Positions 25,136-34,639 are shown, counted from the stretch's first letter. The stretch: 64,000 bases of DNA from Flavobacteriales bacterium (GCA_947460825.1 CANHHA010000003.1:49852-113851); one strand, 5' to 3'. The notes: generated by a model from the letters alone, not told the origin. Program-made: numbers and translations.

Positions 25136-25507
25136 TTAGTTGGGAAGATATATAGTTTCAACAGCTGTTGTATGTATTCTACAACGAGAATATCCGGTAG
25201 CCGTTTTATTATTATGTTTCACGATGATATCAAAATATCCTGTGGTGTTTTCAGGGCCTGATGTATTGAAATATTGGTCCATATCAACCGAAGTAAACCC
25301 AGAGCTGTTGGTAAAGGTAGTATCAACGAATGCCCCTGTTTGCGGATTACTTTGCTGGTCTCCTATAACCACAACCTTAGCGCCGCTTATTAATTGATTG
25401 GAAGAAGACCGTACAAATACTTTTAAAATTGCAGGATCTTTTGACTTACAACCATTAGCGGTGATTAAAAACCCCGCCATCATTCCTAAAATAATTAATT
25501 TTTTCAT
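25136..25507 (-). CDS. Small lipoprotein, paralogue of the downstream lipoprotein
   Basis: 123 residues from the ATG at 25507 (MKKLIILGM); the upstream in-frame start would extend before the signal. The lipobox is ITANGC, with the Cys at about residue 20. The body again has one Ig-like layer: AILKVFVRSSSNQLISGAKV, TFTNSSGFTSVDM, and a strand-rich end. The matching layout, equal length and adjacency mark it as a paralogue of the next lipoprotein. A TACTTTTG box 16 bases upstream (25524-25531) probably drives both. Role unknown. Confidence 0.7.
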   Translation of the reverse strand: MKKLIILGMMAGFLITANGCKSKDPAILKVFVRSSSNQLISGAKVVVIGDQQSNPQTGAFVDTTFTNSSGFTSVDMDQYFNTSGPENTTGYFDIIVKHNNKTATGYSRCRIHTTAVETIYLPN

Positions 25508-25523
25508 ATCGAATAGAATCATT

Positions 25524-25531
25524 CAAAAGTA
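25524..25531 (-). promoter_or_regulatory. Candidate -7 element (TACTTTTG) before the lipoprotein pair
   Basis: Exact TAnnTTTG on the minus strand, 16 bases before the ATG at 25507. Confidence 0.35.
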
Positions 25532-25626
25532 ACATATAAATTAGTGAAAGACAAAATATTGTAAAATTTCCATGCCCATTTGCCGACGACTAGTTGGGAT
25601 CAGGGGGCGTTTGGAAATAAAAACAT

Positions 25627-25634
25627 AATTTTGC
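25627..25634 (+). promoter_or_regulatory. Candidate -7 element (TAATTTTG) before pheS
   Basis: Exact TAnnTTTG 43 bases before the pheS ATG at 25678. A TTTG lies only 13 bases upstream, shorter than normal, so the -33 is unclear. Confidence 0.4.
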
Positions 25635-25677
25635 ATCGCTAATGCTTAAACCATTTTCTGCCTAAAAAAGTTACAAC

Positions 25678-26691
25678 ATGCGAGAAAAAATCGAACACGT
25701 GGAACGTGAAATTGCTGGAATTGTTATATCAACCAAGCAAGGTGCAGAAGCATTTCGAATTCAATATCTCGGAGCGAAGGGAGTTTTAAAAGTCTTATAT
25801 CAAGAGTTCAAAACCATTGGAGCTGAAGAAAAAAAAGAAATAGGACAGCGGTTAAACGAGCTTAAACAACACTTAGAACAAAAACTTTCCGGAATTTCAT
25901 GGGAGGAAACAGGAAATCAAGAGACAAATAACATAGACTTTACCCGACCAGGTAAAAACACTCCTATTGGTAGCCTTCATCCCCTCACGTTGGTTCGAAA
26001 CGAGCTCATTCAGATTTTTTCTAAGATTGGTTTTTCAGTTTCAGAAGGGCCTGAAATCGAAGATGATTGGCATAATTTCTCTGCCCTTAATTTCCCGCCC
26101 GATCACCCTGCGCGGGATATGCAGGACACCTTTTTTATCGAATCAGCGATTGAGGGGCTTTCACTAAGAACGCATACCAGTTCGGTCCAAGTTCGTGTGA
26201 TGGAAAATCAAAAACCGCCCATTAGAACCATTTCTCCGGGTCGTGTATACCGCAACGAAGCCATTTCGGCACGGGCACATTGTTTTTTCCATCAAGTGGA
26301 GGGTTTGTATATTGATAAAAACGTGTCCTTCGCCGATTTGAAACAAACGCTGGATTATTTTGCGAAATCACTCTTTGGAGAGTCCGCGAAGATTCGCCTG
26401 CGCCCCTCCTATTTTCCTTTCACGGAGCCAAGCGCAGAGGTAGATGTTTCTTGTTCTTTATGTCAGGGAACAGGCTGTGCGGTATGTAAACATACGGGGT
26501 GGTTAGAAATTCTTGGCTGCGGCATGGTTGATCCTAACGTGCTAGATGCTTGCGGGATTGATTCTACCGTTTATAGCGGTTTTGCATTCGGTATGGGCGT
26601 TGAGCGAATTGCCCAATTAAAATACAGAGTAACTGATTTACGCTTGTATTCAGAAAATGATGTGCGCTTTCTCAACCAATTTCACTTTTAA
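25678..26691 (+). CDS. pheS: Phenylalanine--tRNA ligase alpha subunit
   Basis: 337 residues. It has a coiled-coil N-terminal arm (about 1-85) and the class II synthetase core. Motif 2 region: TSSVQVRVMENQKPP through RTISPGRVYRNEAISARAHC. The C-terminal FTEPSAEVDVSC and GFAFGMGVERIAQLKY provide motif 3. A cysteine cluster CSLCQGTGCAVCKHTGW (about 260-276), reminiscent of a zinc-binding loop, is inserted near the end of the catalytic domain. The enzyme charges tRNA-Phe together with PheT, which is not in this window. Confidence 0.96.
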   Translation: MREKIEHVEREIAGIVISTKQGAEAFRIQYLGAKGVLKVLYQEFKTIGAEEKKEIGQRLNELKQHLEQKLSGISWEETGNQETNNIDFTRPGKNTPIGSLHPLTLVRNELIQIFSKIGFSVSEGPEIEDDWHNFSALNFPPDHPARDMQDTFFIESAIEGLSLRTHTSSVQVRVMENQKPPIRTISPGRVYRNEAISARAHCFFHQVEGLYIDKNVSFADLKQTLDYFAKSLFGESAKIRLRPSYFPFTEPSAEVDVSCSLCQGTGCAVCKHTGWLEILGCGMVDPNVLDACGIDSTVYSGFAFGMGVERIAQLKYRVTDLRLYSENDVRFLNQFHF

Positions 26692-26694
26692 TTT

Positions 26695-27024
26695 ATGCGG
26701 TTTTTAGCATTAACCCCGAATATTTCGATCTCTCAACTCCTTGGACAAAGTTACGAGTCGCCACAACTTATCTTTAAACATTCTACGCGTTGTATTATTT
26801 CTTCGTTTGCGCTGAAGCGATTACACGCCTGTGCCGATGAGGAGTCAACATGTTGGGTATTGGATTTATTATCTCATCGCCAAATATCCAATGATCTATC
26901 AGATTATTTTCAAGTTCCCCATCAATCTCCACAGCTTTTCGTGGTCAAGGATGGAACATTATTAGGAAGCACCTCGCACGAGGGTATTGACTGTGAGTTT
27001 ATTGCTGCATGCTATGAAAAATAA
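26695..27024 (+). CDS. ytxJ: Bacillithiol-system protein YtxJ
   Basis: 109 residues of a thioredoxin-like fold. The diagnostic block is LIFKHSTRCIISSFALKRL: a CxxS site in the place of the thioredoxin CxxC, with His two residues before the Thr-Arg-Cys. The cis-Pro region is HQSPQLFVVKDG. YtxJ proteins are associated with bacillithiol, the low-molecular-weight thiol of Firmicutes and Bacteroidota, and probably act as a monothiol bacilliredoxin-like factor. It starts three bases after pheS and overlaps the next gene by 11 bases. Confidence 0.85.
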   Translation: MRFLALTPNISISQLLGQSYESPQLIFKHSTRCIISSFALKRLHACADEESTCWVLDLLSHRQISNDLSDYFQVPHQSPQLFVVKDGTLLGSTSHEGIDCEFIAACYEK

Positions 27025-28105
27025 AACAACCTTACTCATCATTGGACTGCTTGGCTTAGTGGCGGGAGCATTTATCCTTAACACCTTTAAAAATACTGAA
27101 GACGACCGGCCGTTGGGACCCATATCCTACTTTGAAAAGGAAGGAAATCTATCCAGAATCTTTGGTGAATCCTTTGAAACGATTGCCCTCACCACGGAGG
27201 AGGGTGTAACTGTACGTATTTATTTAGACGACAGTCTACTTAACACGTATGCAAACGCCAAAAAACAAACAAAAATCAGCATACCGAAAGCCTTATTAAC
27301 GCTTGGTGCTCACGCGCTTAAAATAACTGCTAAACATCATTCACTGGGGCAAACAGAAGATGAACGTGTCTTGTATGTGCTTTCAGACACTCCTCCTCAA
27401 TCCTGGAGCTTAACAATACTAAACCAATTTCCACACAACGATTCCTCCTTTACTCAAGGCTTAGTTTTTTCTGAGGACAAACTATTCGAAGGGACAGGAG
27501 ACCCACGGGGTATTGGGGCCACACTGATCGGTGAGGTTGCCTTAAATACGGGGGCAATGATTCGAAGAAAAGGACAGCCGGTTCCGGTGTTCGGAGAAGG
27601 TCTTACCATTGTTGGAGAGAAACTATTCCAAATTACATGGCAGAATAACATATGTTATGTTTACAACAAAAACGACTTTGAACCGATAAAACAATTTACC
27701 TATGCGGGCGAAGGCTGGGGAATAACCTATGATGGTACATTTTTAATCATGTCCGATGGCAGTGAGCGATTAACCTTTAGAGACCCCAAAACGTTTAAAG
27801 AGATCCGTGTCGTTCAAGCCTATACCCATGAAGGGGCTATCACCAAGTTAAATGAACTGGAATTCATTGATGGACTCATTTATGCAAATGTTTGGACCAG
27901 CAATCTCATTGCCGTTATTGACCCCGCTACAGGGAAGGTTATCGCTACTATTGATGCAACTCCTGCTGTTCAAAAAGGAAAGGGAAATGGGGAGGTGCTC
28001 AACGGAATCGCATACAATCAAAAAACCAAAAAAACCTACATTACAGGGAAATATTGGCCCAGCCTTTTCGAGGTGAAATTCAATGCACCTAATCGCGCTT
28101 TATAA
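27014..28105 (+). CDS. Glutaminyl-peptide cyclotransferase (plant/bacterial five-bladed type)
   Basis: 363 residues from the ATG at 27014, which begins an N-terminal membrane anchor or signal (about 4-24). After a beta domain (about 35-125) comes the cyclotransferase propeller: FPHNDSSFTQGLVFSEDKLFE, VPVFGEGLTIVGEKLFQITW, GEGWGITYDG, and ELEFIDGLIYANVW. These are the signature elements of the family that converts N-terminal Gln to pyroglutamate. The active region lies in the periplasm. This may matter for T9SS cargo, many of which start with Gln after signal cleavage (seen here as QG, QY and QT). The gene overlaps ytxJ by 11 bases. Confidence 0.9.
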   Translation: MKNKTTLLIIGLLGLVAGAFILNTFKNTEDDRPLGPISYFEKEGNLSRIFGESFETIALTTEEGVTVRIYLDDSLLNTYANAKKQTKISIPKALLTLGAHALKITAKHHSLGQTEDERVLYVLSDTPPQSWSLTILNQFPHNDSSFTQGLVFSEDKLFEGTGDPRGIGATLIGEVALNTGAMIRRKGQPVPVFGEGLTIVGEKLFQITWQNNICYVYNKNDFEPIKQFTYAGEGWGITYDGTFLIMSDGSERLTFRDPKTFKEIRVVQAYTHEGAITKLNELEFIDGLIYANVWTSNLIAVIDPATGKVIATIDATPAVQKGKGNGEVLNGIAYNQKTKKTYITGKYWPSLFEVKFNAPNRAL

Positions 28106-29246
28106 ACGGTATTTGAGTGGTTTTCTGTCCGTTTAACACGCGTAAATAATACCTTCCAGGAGACCAAAAGGTGTAGTCGATGTATTGAGTGCTTGCCGAT
28201 AAATCGAGTTCCAAAACGGGTAAAAATTCGTTTTCCTTATCCGATTCATCGCTTTCTTTCTCAATAAACAACCTACATTTATTATTCCCTTGAGGAGAAA
28301 ACTCAAACTTAACCTCCTGTAATCCTGTTGGAATAACCTTGATGAATCGAGCCTCTTCTAGGGCTTTAAACTTCAGCGTATTATTTGATAACTCAGGGAT
28401 TTCCCATGCCCGTATATAATCGATTAAATACGCTGCCGGAAAGCCTGTCTTTCCATTTGGCCCCGGAGAAAACGGCCCATTATCCATCGCGAGCGAAAAA
28501 TTAGCAATTAAATTCATCTCGGTGTTAAAGACTGCTTTGTGCTGAGCAACAAGGCGGTCATTAAAATAGAATAAAATCCCTTCCGGAGTCCATAATCCTG
28601 AAAAGGTTACCCAAGTCTCTGAAATGCGTTGGTTCGTTTTCACCCAATGACCAAAAGGTTTATCAATCAATCCAAATTGTTTTATTCGATCGCAGCGATT
28701 TGGACAGTGTATATCCACGTGGTAGGACGACTTTCGTTCTCCTTTGGCCTCCATTATATCAATTTCCTCATTTGGATTTCCGCCATATAGCCAAAATGCT
28801 GGCCAATACCCTTTTCCTTTTGGAAGCAAACAACGCGCCTCAAAATATCCAAAACGAAACTGCCTTTTACTCCAAGCGGCTGAAGTTAAACGCTTGATTT
28901 CTAGCTGGCCATTGCGCATTAATGCGGGGTTGCTTTCGATTTTTGAAGCATCTACCATCCAACTTGGAAAAGACCTCCATTCCGAAACGGTATCTACGGA
29001 AAGCGTGAGCACGCCATTTGTTTGGTTACACAAGGAGGGGTCGGTATAGGTCTTTGCGTCCAATGACAGCCCACCCCAAGGGTAGTAGCCATACCAACGG
29101 GATTGGTCTAAGGTTGACCCGTTAAAGTCATCATACAATGAAGGTTTACCCACATGCACCTCATCCGCTTCAATAATAAGCAACAAGGTGTCTTGACTAT
29201 ATATAAGCCAAGGGATTAGGTATAAAAAGAGTGATATATATTTCAT
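28089..29246 (-). CDS. Glycoside hydrolase family 16 protein
   Basis: 385 residues from the ATG at 29246; a TTG nine bases upstream is less likely. The signal peptide ends at IYSQ. The beta-jelly-roll catalytic core carries the GH16 motif EIDIME (161-166), in which Glu161 is the nucleophile, Asp163 the helper and Glu166 the acid/base. It is preceded by GYWPAFWLYGG. GH16 enzymes cut beta-1,3 or beta-1,3;1,4 glucans, agar or carrageenan; no specificity can be assigned. A C-terminal beta-sandwich (about 295-385) ends in a strand pattern like a sorting or carbohydrate-binding module. The gene converges with the cyclotransferase gene, overlapping by 17 bases. Confidence 0.92.
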   Translation of the reverse strand: MKYISLFLYLIPWLIYSQDTLLLIIEADEVHVGKPSLYDDFNGSTLDQSRWYGYYPWGGLSLDAKTYTDPSLCNQTNGVLTLSVDTVSEWRSFPSWMVDASKIESNPALMRNGQLEIKRLTSAAWSKRQFRFGYFEARCLLPKGKGYWPAFWLYGGNPNEEIDIMEAKGERKSSYHVDIHCPNRCDRIKQFGLIDKPFGHWVKTNQRISETWVTFSGLWTPEGILFYFNDRLVAQHKAVFNTEMNLIANFSLAMDNGPFSPGPNGKTGFPAAYLIDYIRAWEIPELSNNTLKFKALEEARFIKVIPTGLQEVKFEFSPQGNNKCRLFIEKESDESDKENEFLPVLELDLSASTQYIDYTFWSPGRYYLRVLNGQKTTQIPFIKRD

Positions 29247-29296
29247 CCGCGACAAATTACAATCAAAATTAGCAAACCCCGTTAGTTTACATTCCG

Positions 29297-29304
29297 TAAT
29301 TTCG
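29297..29304 (+). promoter_or_regulatory. Candidate -7 element (TAATTTCG) before the 1139-residue protein gene
   Basis: One base off TAnnTTTG and five bases before the ATG at 29310. Confidence 0.3.
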
Positions 29305-29309
29305 TAATA

Positions 29310-32300
29310 ATGAATAAATATTGGTGCTTCTGGATAACATTACTCTTTTGGGGAGTACTATTCGGGCAGTCAAATTTTCAACAGCGCGAATTAACCGCGG
29401 GAATTTCACCACAGCGCCTAGATTCCCTGTCCATATTACCGGGAAGTGTTTTGTGTATTTATAAAACAGATACGCTTTCGAGAGACCTGTATCGCGTAAA
29501 TTACATGGATAAAACTATTTTTTTTCGCCCCGAAATAAGCGGTTTGGTTCTGGTGAAGTACCTGCGTTTAACCACTAATTTATCCCCAAAACAGCAGCTT
29601 TACGATTCTCTTGTTTTAATTCCAAACAAAAACAATAACCTGTATACAATTCCTGAGGAAGCCGTTTTAATCGATCAACTTTTTGGAGGGAACGACATCA
29701 ATAAACGCGGCAGTATTTCCCGAGGCGTGACCTTTGGAAACCGCCAAAACCTTGGAATAAACTCCACCTTAAACCTGGAGTTAACGGGGAAAATCTCTGA
29801 AAAACTAAACATTTCTGCCTCAGTCTCTGATGCTAACATTCCCATACAACCAGACGGAAACACAAGTAAACTTCAAGAGTTTGACCAGGTATTTATACAA
29901 TTATATACCGATCGTTTTAAGCTCACAGCAGGAGATTTTTGGATTGCTAAACCCGAAGGATACTTCCTGAATTACAAAAAAAGAGGGCAGGGATTAACCC
30001 TAACACACGCATTGAATACTAGCCCGGAGAAGCAAATAAAACTCCAGTCTAGCATGGGCTTATCAAAGGGTAAATTCCAACGGCAAATCATTCAAGGAAT
30101 AGAAAATAATCAGGGGCCATATCGGCTCATCGGTGCAGAAAACGAACCATTTATTGTTGTTTTATCAGGTACAGAACGGGTATACATTGATGGCCGGTTA
30201 TTACAACGCGGGCAAGAATTCGATTACACCATAGACTATAATAGCGCAGAACTTGTGTTTACGGCTCGAAACCTAATAACCAAGGATGTTCGTGTCGTAG
30301 TAGAATTTCAATATGCAGACCAAGCATATACTCGCGGATTGATTCAACAGCATGTGGGTTTTACCACTAAAAGCACATCCGCTTGGCTGAATTATTATCA
30401 AGAGCAAGACCTGAAAAACCAACCCTTACAATTAAGCTTAAATGCCACAACAAAACAGCTCATTGCAAACGCGGGAGATAGTTTAAGCAACGCATATTTA
30501 AGCACCCTCGATTCCGTTGGATTTCAAGCCAACCAAAACCTGTATCGACTTATTGATTCCCTTGGCTATGATTCCGTACTCGTCTTCTCTGTCAATCCTG
30601 ATTCAGCAAAATATCGCGCAACATTCTTATTAGTCGGCCCCAATAAAGGCGACTACCTCTTAGAAAAAACCACTGCATTTGGTGCTGTTTATAAATGGGT
30701 GAGCCCCGTTAGTGGGGTACCTCAAGGAAACTACATGCCGATTCAGCGGATTAACGCCCCAAAACGAAAACGTATGATTAGCGCAGGGATTCAACAGAAA
30801 CTAGGAAAAAAATGGGCCCTAGAAACGGAGTTTTCCGCCACAGAATCTGCCATCAATTTATTCGCAAGTACAGACCGACAAAACGACTGGGGATTAGGAA
30901 ATCGAACCAAAATAATTCGGCAAGGCACCATAGACCCTTTGCGTTGGAATCATATAACGAGCCTTGAATCGGAACTCCTTGGAACTAATTTCTCATTTAT
31001 TGAGCCCTATCGAGCGGTGGAATTTGATCGCGATTGGAATATTAGAAACATGAATTTTATCGGCCCGCAATGGAATGCAAAACTATCTCACAAAATCCAA
31101 CATGCTAAAACAGGTTCACTCAGCTTACAGGCGCAGTCTTTTACCGTAGGGTCGGTATTCAAAGGCACCCGGCTTTATTCAGACGGGGGCATAAAAAACA
31201 AAGGGCTTTCTGTTTCCTGGGATGCGAGTGTCTTAAGTAGTACGGGACTGGTTAACGCTCAATTTATTAGACACCGTCTAGATGCTTCTCAAACCATAAA
31301 TCGGATTAAAATCGGCATTAAAGATGATCAAGAACTTAACCGAAGAGATGCATTATTTGGGATGAATTCAACAAGCTATGCATTTTATGACATTCAAGGA
31401 TACCTTCAAAATGCAGACAGCAGTCAGTCCTTGTTAAAATTATTTTATCGTGAACGTTTCGATTGGCGTCCGGACAGCTCCGGTTTTGAGGCCGCAGCTC
31501 GCGGAACAACACTGGGCGGAGAAATTCAAATTCGAGATCGAAAAGGGGGGCAATATGACCTTGTTCTTGGACTCCGGAATTTAAGCGTGTTGGATAGCTC
31601 CTTACTCCAAATAGCGCCAGACCAATCCTTGGTTGGGCGCATTAATGTATCTAAGCGGCTTCTAAAAGGGGCTTTAACCTTTGACACGTATTACGAAGTT
31701 GGGTCGGGCTTAGAACAAAAACGAAACTTTATCTACCTGGAGGTCAATTCTGGGCAGGGGGTATATACTTGGGTCGATTACAACAACGATGGCGTAAAGG
31801 ATTTAAATGAATTTGAGACGGCGGCATTCATCGATCAAGCCAACTATATTCGAATATTCACCCCAAGTAATGCGTATCAAAAAACCTATTCCAATGAATA
31901 TAATCAAAGTTTATTTTGGCGTCCTGAATTGATTTGGAATAAAAAATCGGGGATTTTAAAGGGTTTATCACACGTTTCCAACCAACTTAGAATGCGTGCA
32001 ACTCGAAAATTAAGCGCCTTAGATGTTGCCGCCCTTTTGAACCCGCTCAACGCAGACATCCTGAATAGTTCACTTATATCATCGGCATTTTCTTTAAGGA
32101 ATTCCTTATATTTTTTTAGAACCTCAGCGAAAATTCATGGTCATTATATAATCAATAAAAACCTCAACAAAACCCTCTTAGCTACGGGATTTGACGCAAA
32201 GGCTATTGGATACAACGAAGTGATGTTGCGTTGGAATGTAACCCCATCCGTTTCATTCAAGACAGAAGGTCAACAAGGAGAAAAAACCTCTTCCGTTGAT

Positions 32301-32729
32301 TATACCCAAGGAAGAAACTACCGTGTTCGTTATCAATATCTTCGCCTGGAGTGTTCCTATCAACCCACAACCAATTACCGGATTTCGATCGATGGTAAAT
32401 TATCGTCTAAAGCCAACGACCCGATGTATGGGTCTGAGCAAAGCAACTCCAAAGAACTTGGATTAGAGGCAAAATACAATACCACACAAAAAGGAAGTAT
32501 TCAAGGCTCTTTTAAATACCTTAATTTAACGTTTAATGGCAATCCCCTTTCTCCGGTGGCCTTTGAAATGCTCGAAGCATTGAGGCCGGGGTCAAATTAT
32601 ACTTGGTCTGTTACTTGGCAACGCAATGTTGGCAAGAATTTACAATTGAACCTTGTTTATTCGGGCAGAAAGCCGGCGGGAATCAATGTTGTACATAACG
32701 GTGGCATGGAACTGCGTGCTTTTTTCTAA
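29310..32729 (+). CDS. Large Bacteroidota surface/outer membrane protein
   Basis: 1139 residues with a signal peptide (cleavage near LFGQ). The N-terminal third includes TIPEEAVLIDQLFGG, INKRGSISRGVTFGNRQNLG and VLSGTERVYIDGRLLQRGQ. Motifs of this kind also occur in SprA, the T9SS channel, and in related Bacteroidota proteins. The rest alternates short strands and ends in an aromatic-terminated strand (RAFF), as expected of an outer membrane barrel. An EF-hand-like YNNDGVKDLNEFE sits at about 825. SprA itself is around twice this length, so this is a relative or partner at best. It is transcribed with the globin gene, nine bases downstream. Confidence 0.75.
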   Translation: MNKYWCFWITLLFWGVLFGQSNFQQRELTAGISPQRLDSLSILPGSVLCIYKTDTLSRDLYRVNYMDKTIFFRPEISGLVLVKYLRLTTNLSPKQQLYDSLVLIPNKNNNLYTIPEEAVLIDQLFGGNDINKRGSISRGVTFGNRQNLGINSTLNLELTGKISEKLNISASVSDANIPIQPDGNTSKLQEFDQVFIQLYTDRFKLTAGDFWIAKPEGYFLNYKKRGQGLTLTHALNTSPEKQIKLQSSMGLSKGKFQRQIIQGIENNQGPYRLIGAENEPFIVVLSGTERVYIDGRLLQRGQEFDYTIDYNSAELVFTARNLITKDVRVVVEFQYADQAYTRGLIQQHVGFTTKSTSAWLNYYQEQDLKNQPLQLSLNATTKQLIANAGDSLSNAYLSTLDSVGFQANQNLYRLIDSLGYDSVLVFSVNPDSAKYRATFLLVGPNKGDYLLEKTTAFGAVYKWVSPVSGVPQGNYMPIQRINAPKRKRMISAGIQQKLGKKWALETEFSATESAINLFASTDRQNDWGLGNRTKIIRQGTIDPLRWNHITSLESELLGTNFSFIEPYRAVEFDRDWNIRNMNFIGPQWNAKLSHKIQHAKTGSLSLQAQSFTVGSVFKGTRLYSDGGIKNKGLSVSWDASVLSSTGLVNAQFIRHRLDASQTINRIKIGIKDDQELNRRDALFGMNSTSYAFYDIQGYLQNADSSQSLLKLFYRERFDWRPDSSGFEAAARGTTLGGEIQIRDRKGGQYDLVLGLRNLSVLDSSLLQIAPDQSLVGRINVSKRLLKGALTFDTYYEVGSGLEQKRNFIYLEVNSGQGVYTWVDYNNDGVKDLNEFETAAFIDQANYIRIFTPSNAYQKTYSNEYNQSLFWRPELIWNKKSGILKGLSHVSNQLRMRATRKLSALDVAALLNPLNADILNSSLISSAFSLRNSLYFFRTSAKIHGHYIINKNLNKTLLATGFDAKAIGYNEVMLRWNVTPSVSFKTEGQQGEKTSSVDYTQGRNYRVRYQYLRLECSYQPTTNYRISIDGKLSSKANDPMYGSEQSNSKELGLEAKYNTTQKGSIQGSFKYLNLTFNGNPLSPVAFEMLEALRPGSNYTWSVTWQRNVGKNLQLNLVYSGRKPAGINVVHNGGMELRAFF

Positions 32730-32737
32730 TTTTAAGC

Positions 32738-33097
32738 ATGAAGCAAGATATACAAACGGCAGAGGACATTGAGCTTCTTGTTGATCATTTTTATTCAAGA
32801 GTGCTGCAATCAAGCTCACTTTATCCTTTTTTCAAAGACCTTAATTGGGATGCGCACCTTCCTAGCATGAAGAAATTTTGGAGATTCATCCTCTTGGACG
32901 AAGCGGGGTATACCGAAAATGTTACCCAAAAACACCTCCACATGCCGCTTACCAAGGAATTATTTACGGATTGGCTGTTGTTATTCCATCAAACTGTTGA
33001 TGAATATTTTGAGGGTCCAAAAGCAACACTGGCCAAAACTCGAGCAACGCTCATTAGTTTAGGGATTCAAGGTAAAATGAATTTACTTAAAGACTAA
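32738..33097 (+). CDS. Group III truncated hemoglobin
   Basis: 119 residues, the normal length. Key features: FYSRVLQSSSLYPFF, LNWDAHLPSMKKFWRF, and the proximal-His block QKHLHMPL with His66 as likely haem ligand, followed by FTDWLLLFHQTVDEYFEGP. Group III globins bind O2, NO or CO with high affinity; in vivo they probably detoxify NO or sense O2. It lies nine bases after the large surface protein gene and converges with rseP, with a 15-base overlap. Confidence 0.9.
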   Translation: MKQDIQTAEDIELLVDHFYSRVLQSSSLYPFFKDLNWDAHLPSMKKFWRFILLDEAGYTENVTQKHLHMPLTKELFTDWLLLFHQTVDEYFEGPKATLAKTRATLISLGIQGKMNLLKD

Positions 33098-34486
33098 CTG
33101 AATCAAGTCGTTCCCATTGGCATAAATCATCAAGCCTAACAACAAGAAAAAACCTACATACTGCGCGGTCTCAAGAATTTTCTGTGGCGCTTCCTTACCT
33201 GTAATCCATTCGTACAATAAAAACACCACATGCCCCCCATCGAGTGCTGGAATCGGCAAGATATTCATAAATGCCAACGCGAAAGATAAAAACGCAGTAT
33301 TGAACCAAAACACTTTCCAATCCCAAACCGGAGCGAACATATCCCCTATCCGTGTAAACCCGCCGACAGAAGTTGCCCCTTTTTTCGTGAACACAAACTT
33401 AAATTGTGCTACATAATCTCGTAATAGTTGCGTTCCGCCAAAGATGCCTTTTGACATGCTTTCACCTAAACTATAGTTTACCTTAGTTAAGGCGAGGGTG
33501 TCCTCTGTAAATTTATTTTGAGCCCCAAACCCAATGGTTCCCTCTGCAGTTACCTTTGTTTGAATCAACACCGTATCTGTTCCTCGTAGCACTAATAACG
33601 CAGCCTTCTTTGATCGTTTTGCATATAATGCCGTTTGAATGTCGTCGAAATACGTAATCATATCCCCATCAATGTTCAAGAGTTGGTCGCCTTTCTTTAA
33701 GCCCGCTTTCTCCGCCAAGCCTCCGGGGGTAATTGATTCAACCCCGTTGGAAAGCGCCCTAAACGTTGCAATAGACATGGCGCCGTTTTGAAAAAGTTCT
33801 TGATCAATGCCTTCGGGTAATTTTCGTTCAAGGATCTTCCCATCGCGGACAAGGGTAAGTGTTGTTTTGTTGCGCAATAGAAGTCCCCGGTTAATGTCGT
33901 CAAATGACGTAACCTCATCTCCATTGACTTTGGTAATTACGTCTCCTGAAACCACATCGTATTTTGCCAAATACGGGTGTACCGCCATACCAGACTTAAG
34001 GTTAGCCGTATTCAATTCAGCGCCACCCCAATACCATGCAATGGCCCCATAAATAATAAATCCTGCAATCAAATTAACCGTTACCCCGCCGATCATAATA
34101 ATAAGTCGCTGCCATGGTTTTTTGGTTCTAAACTCATAGGGTTTTGCCGGTTGCGCCATTTGATCCTTGTCCATGGATTCGTCAATCATTCCGGCGATTT
34201 TAACGTATCCCCCAAGCGGTAGCCATCCAATTCCCCACTCGGTTTTATCGCTCCCATCTTCCCAATCTTTTGGTGTTTCTTTGGTAAACCAAGAAAATCG
34301 TTTGGTACCGTTTACCTTTCTGTACCTGAAAATTGAGAACCATGGATTAAAAAACAAATAAAATTTTTCAACTTTTGTCTTAAATATTCTGGCAGGGATG
34401 AAATGCCCAAACTCATGTATTGTTACTAAAAACGCTAAAGAAGCAATTAATTGGGCTGCCTTTATTAAGATTATTTGAATATCCAT
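33083..34486 (-). CDS. rseP: RIP metalloprotease RseP
   Basis: 467 residues. The zinc motif HEFGH (24-28) lies in the first transmembrane helix. Two PDZ-like segments follow (about 195-245 and 250-300), including GGLAEKAGLKKGDQLLNIDG. The C-terminal helices carry NILPIPALDGGHVVF, the second part of the site-2 protease active site (Asp in LDGG). RseP cleaves anti-sigma factors inside the membrane and clears signal peptides. An ECF sigma and its membrane partner occur elsewhere in this window, but a link is only speculative. Confidence 0.95.
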   Translation of the reverse strand: MDIQIILIKAAQLIASLAFLVTIHEFGHFIPARIFKTKVEKFYLFFNPWFSIFRYRKVNGTKRFSWFTKETPKDWEDGSDKTEWGIGWLPLGGYVKIAGMIDESMDKDQMAQPAKPYEFRTKKPWQRLIIMIGGVTVNLIAGFIIYGAIAWYWGGAELNTANLKSGMAVHPYLAKYDVVSGDVITKVNGDEVTSFDDINRGLLLRNKTTLTLVRDGKILERKLPEGIDQELFQNGAMSIATFRALSNGVESITPGGLAEKAGLKKGDQLLNIDGDMITYFDDIQTALYAKRSKKAALLVLRGTDTVLIQTKVTAEGTIGFGAQNKFTEDTLALTKVNYSLGESMSKGIFGGTQLLRDYVAQFKFVFTKKGATSVGGFTRIGDMFAPVWDWKVFWFNTAFLSFALAFMNILPIPALDGGHVVFLLYEWITGKEAPQKILETAQYVGFFLLLGLMIYANGNDLIQLVFK

Positions 34487-34614
34487 ATGCTTATACTATA
34501 TGGCAAAGATAACAAGGAATAATGGGTTCAGGGTGTTAATGTTTGTAAACGAGATACTTTTTAGGTCATTCCGTTAAAATTGAAAGATTGTTTTAAGAAC
34601 TGCATTCGATTCCT

Positions 34615-34622
34615 TAATTTCG
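34615..34622 (+). promoter_or_regulatory. Candidate -7 element (TAATTTCG)
   Basis: One base off TAnnTTTG, 17 bases before the ATG at 34640. The intergenic region of about 150 bases must also hold the rseP promoter on the other strand. Confidence 0.3.
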
Positions 34623-34639
34623 TTGGCTAACAATAATTC

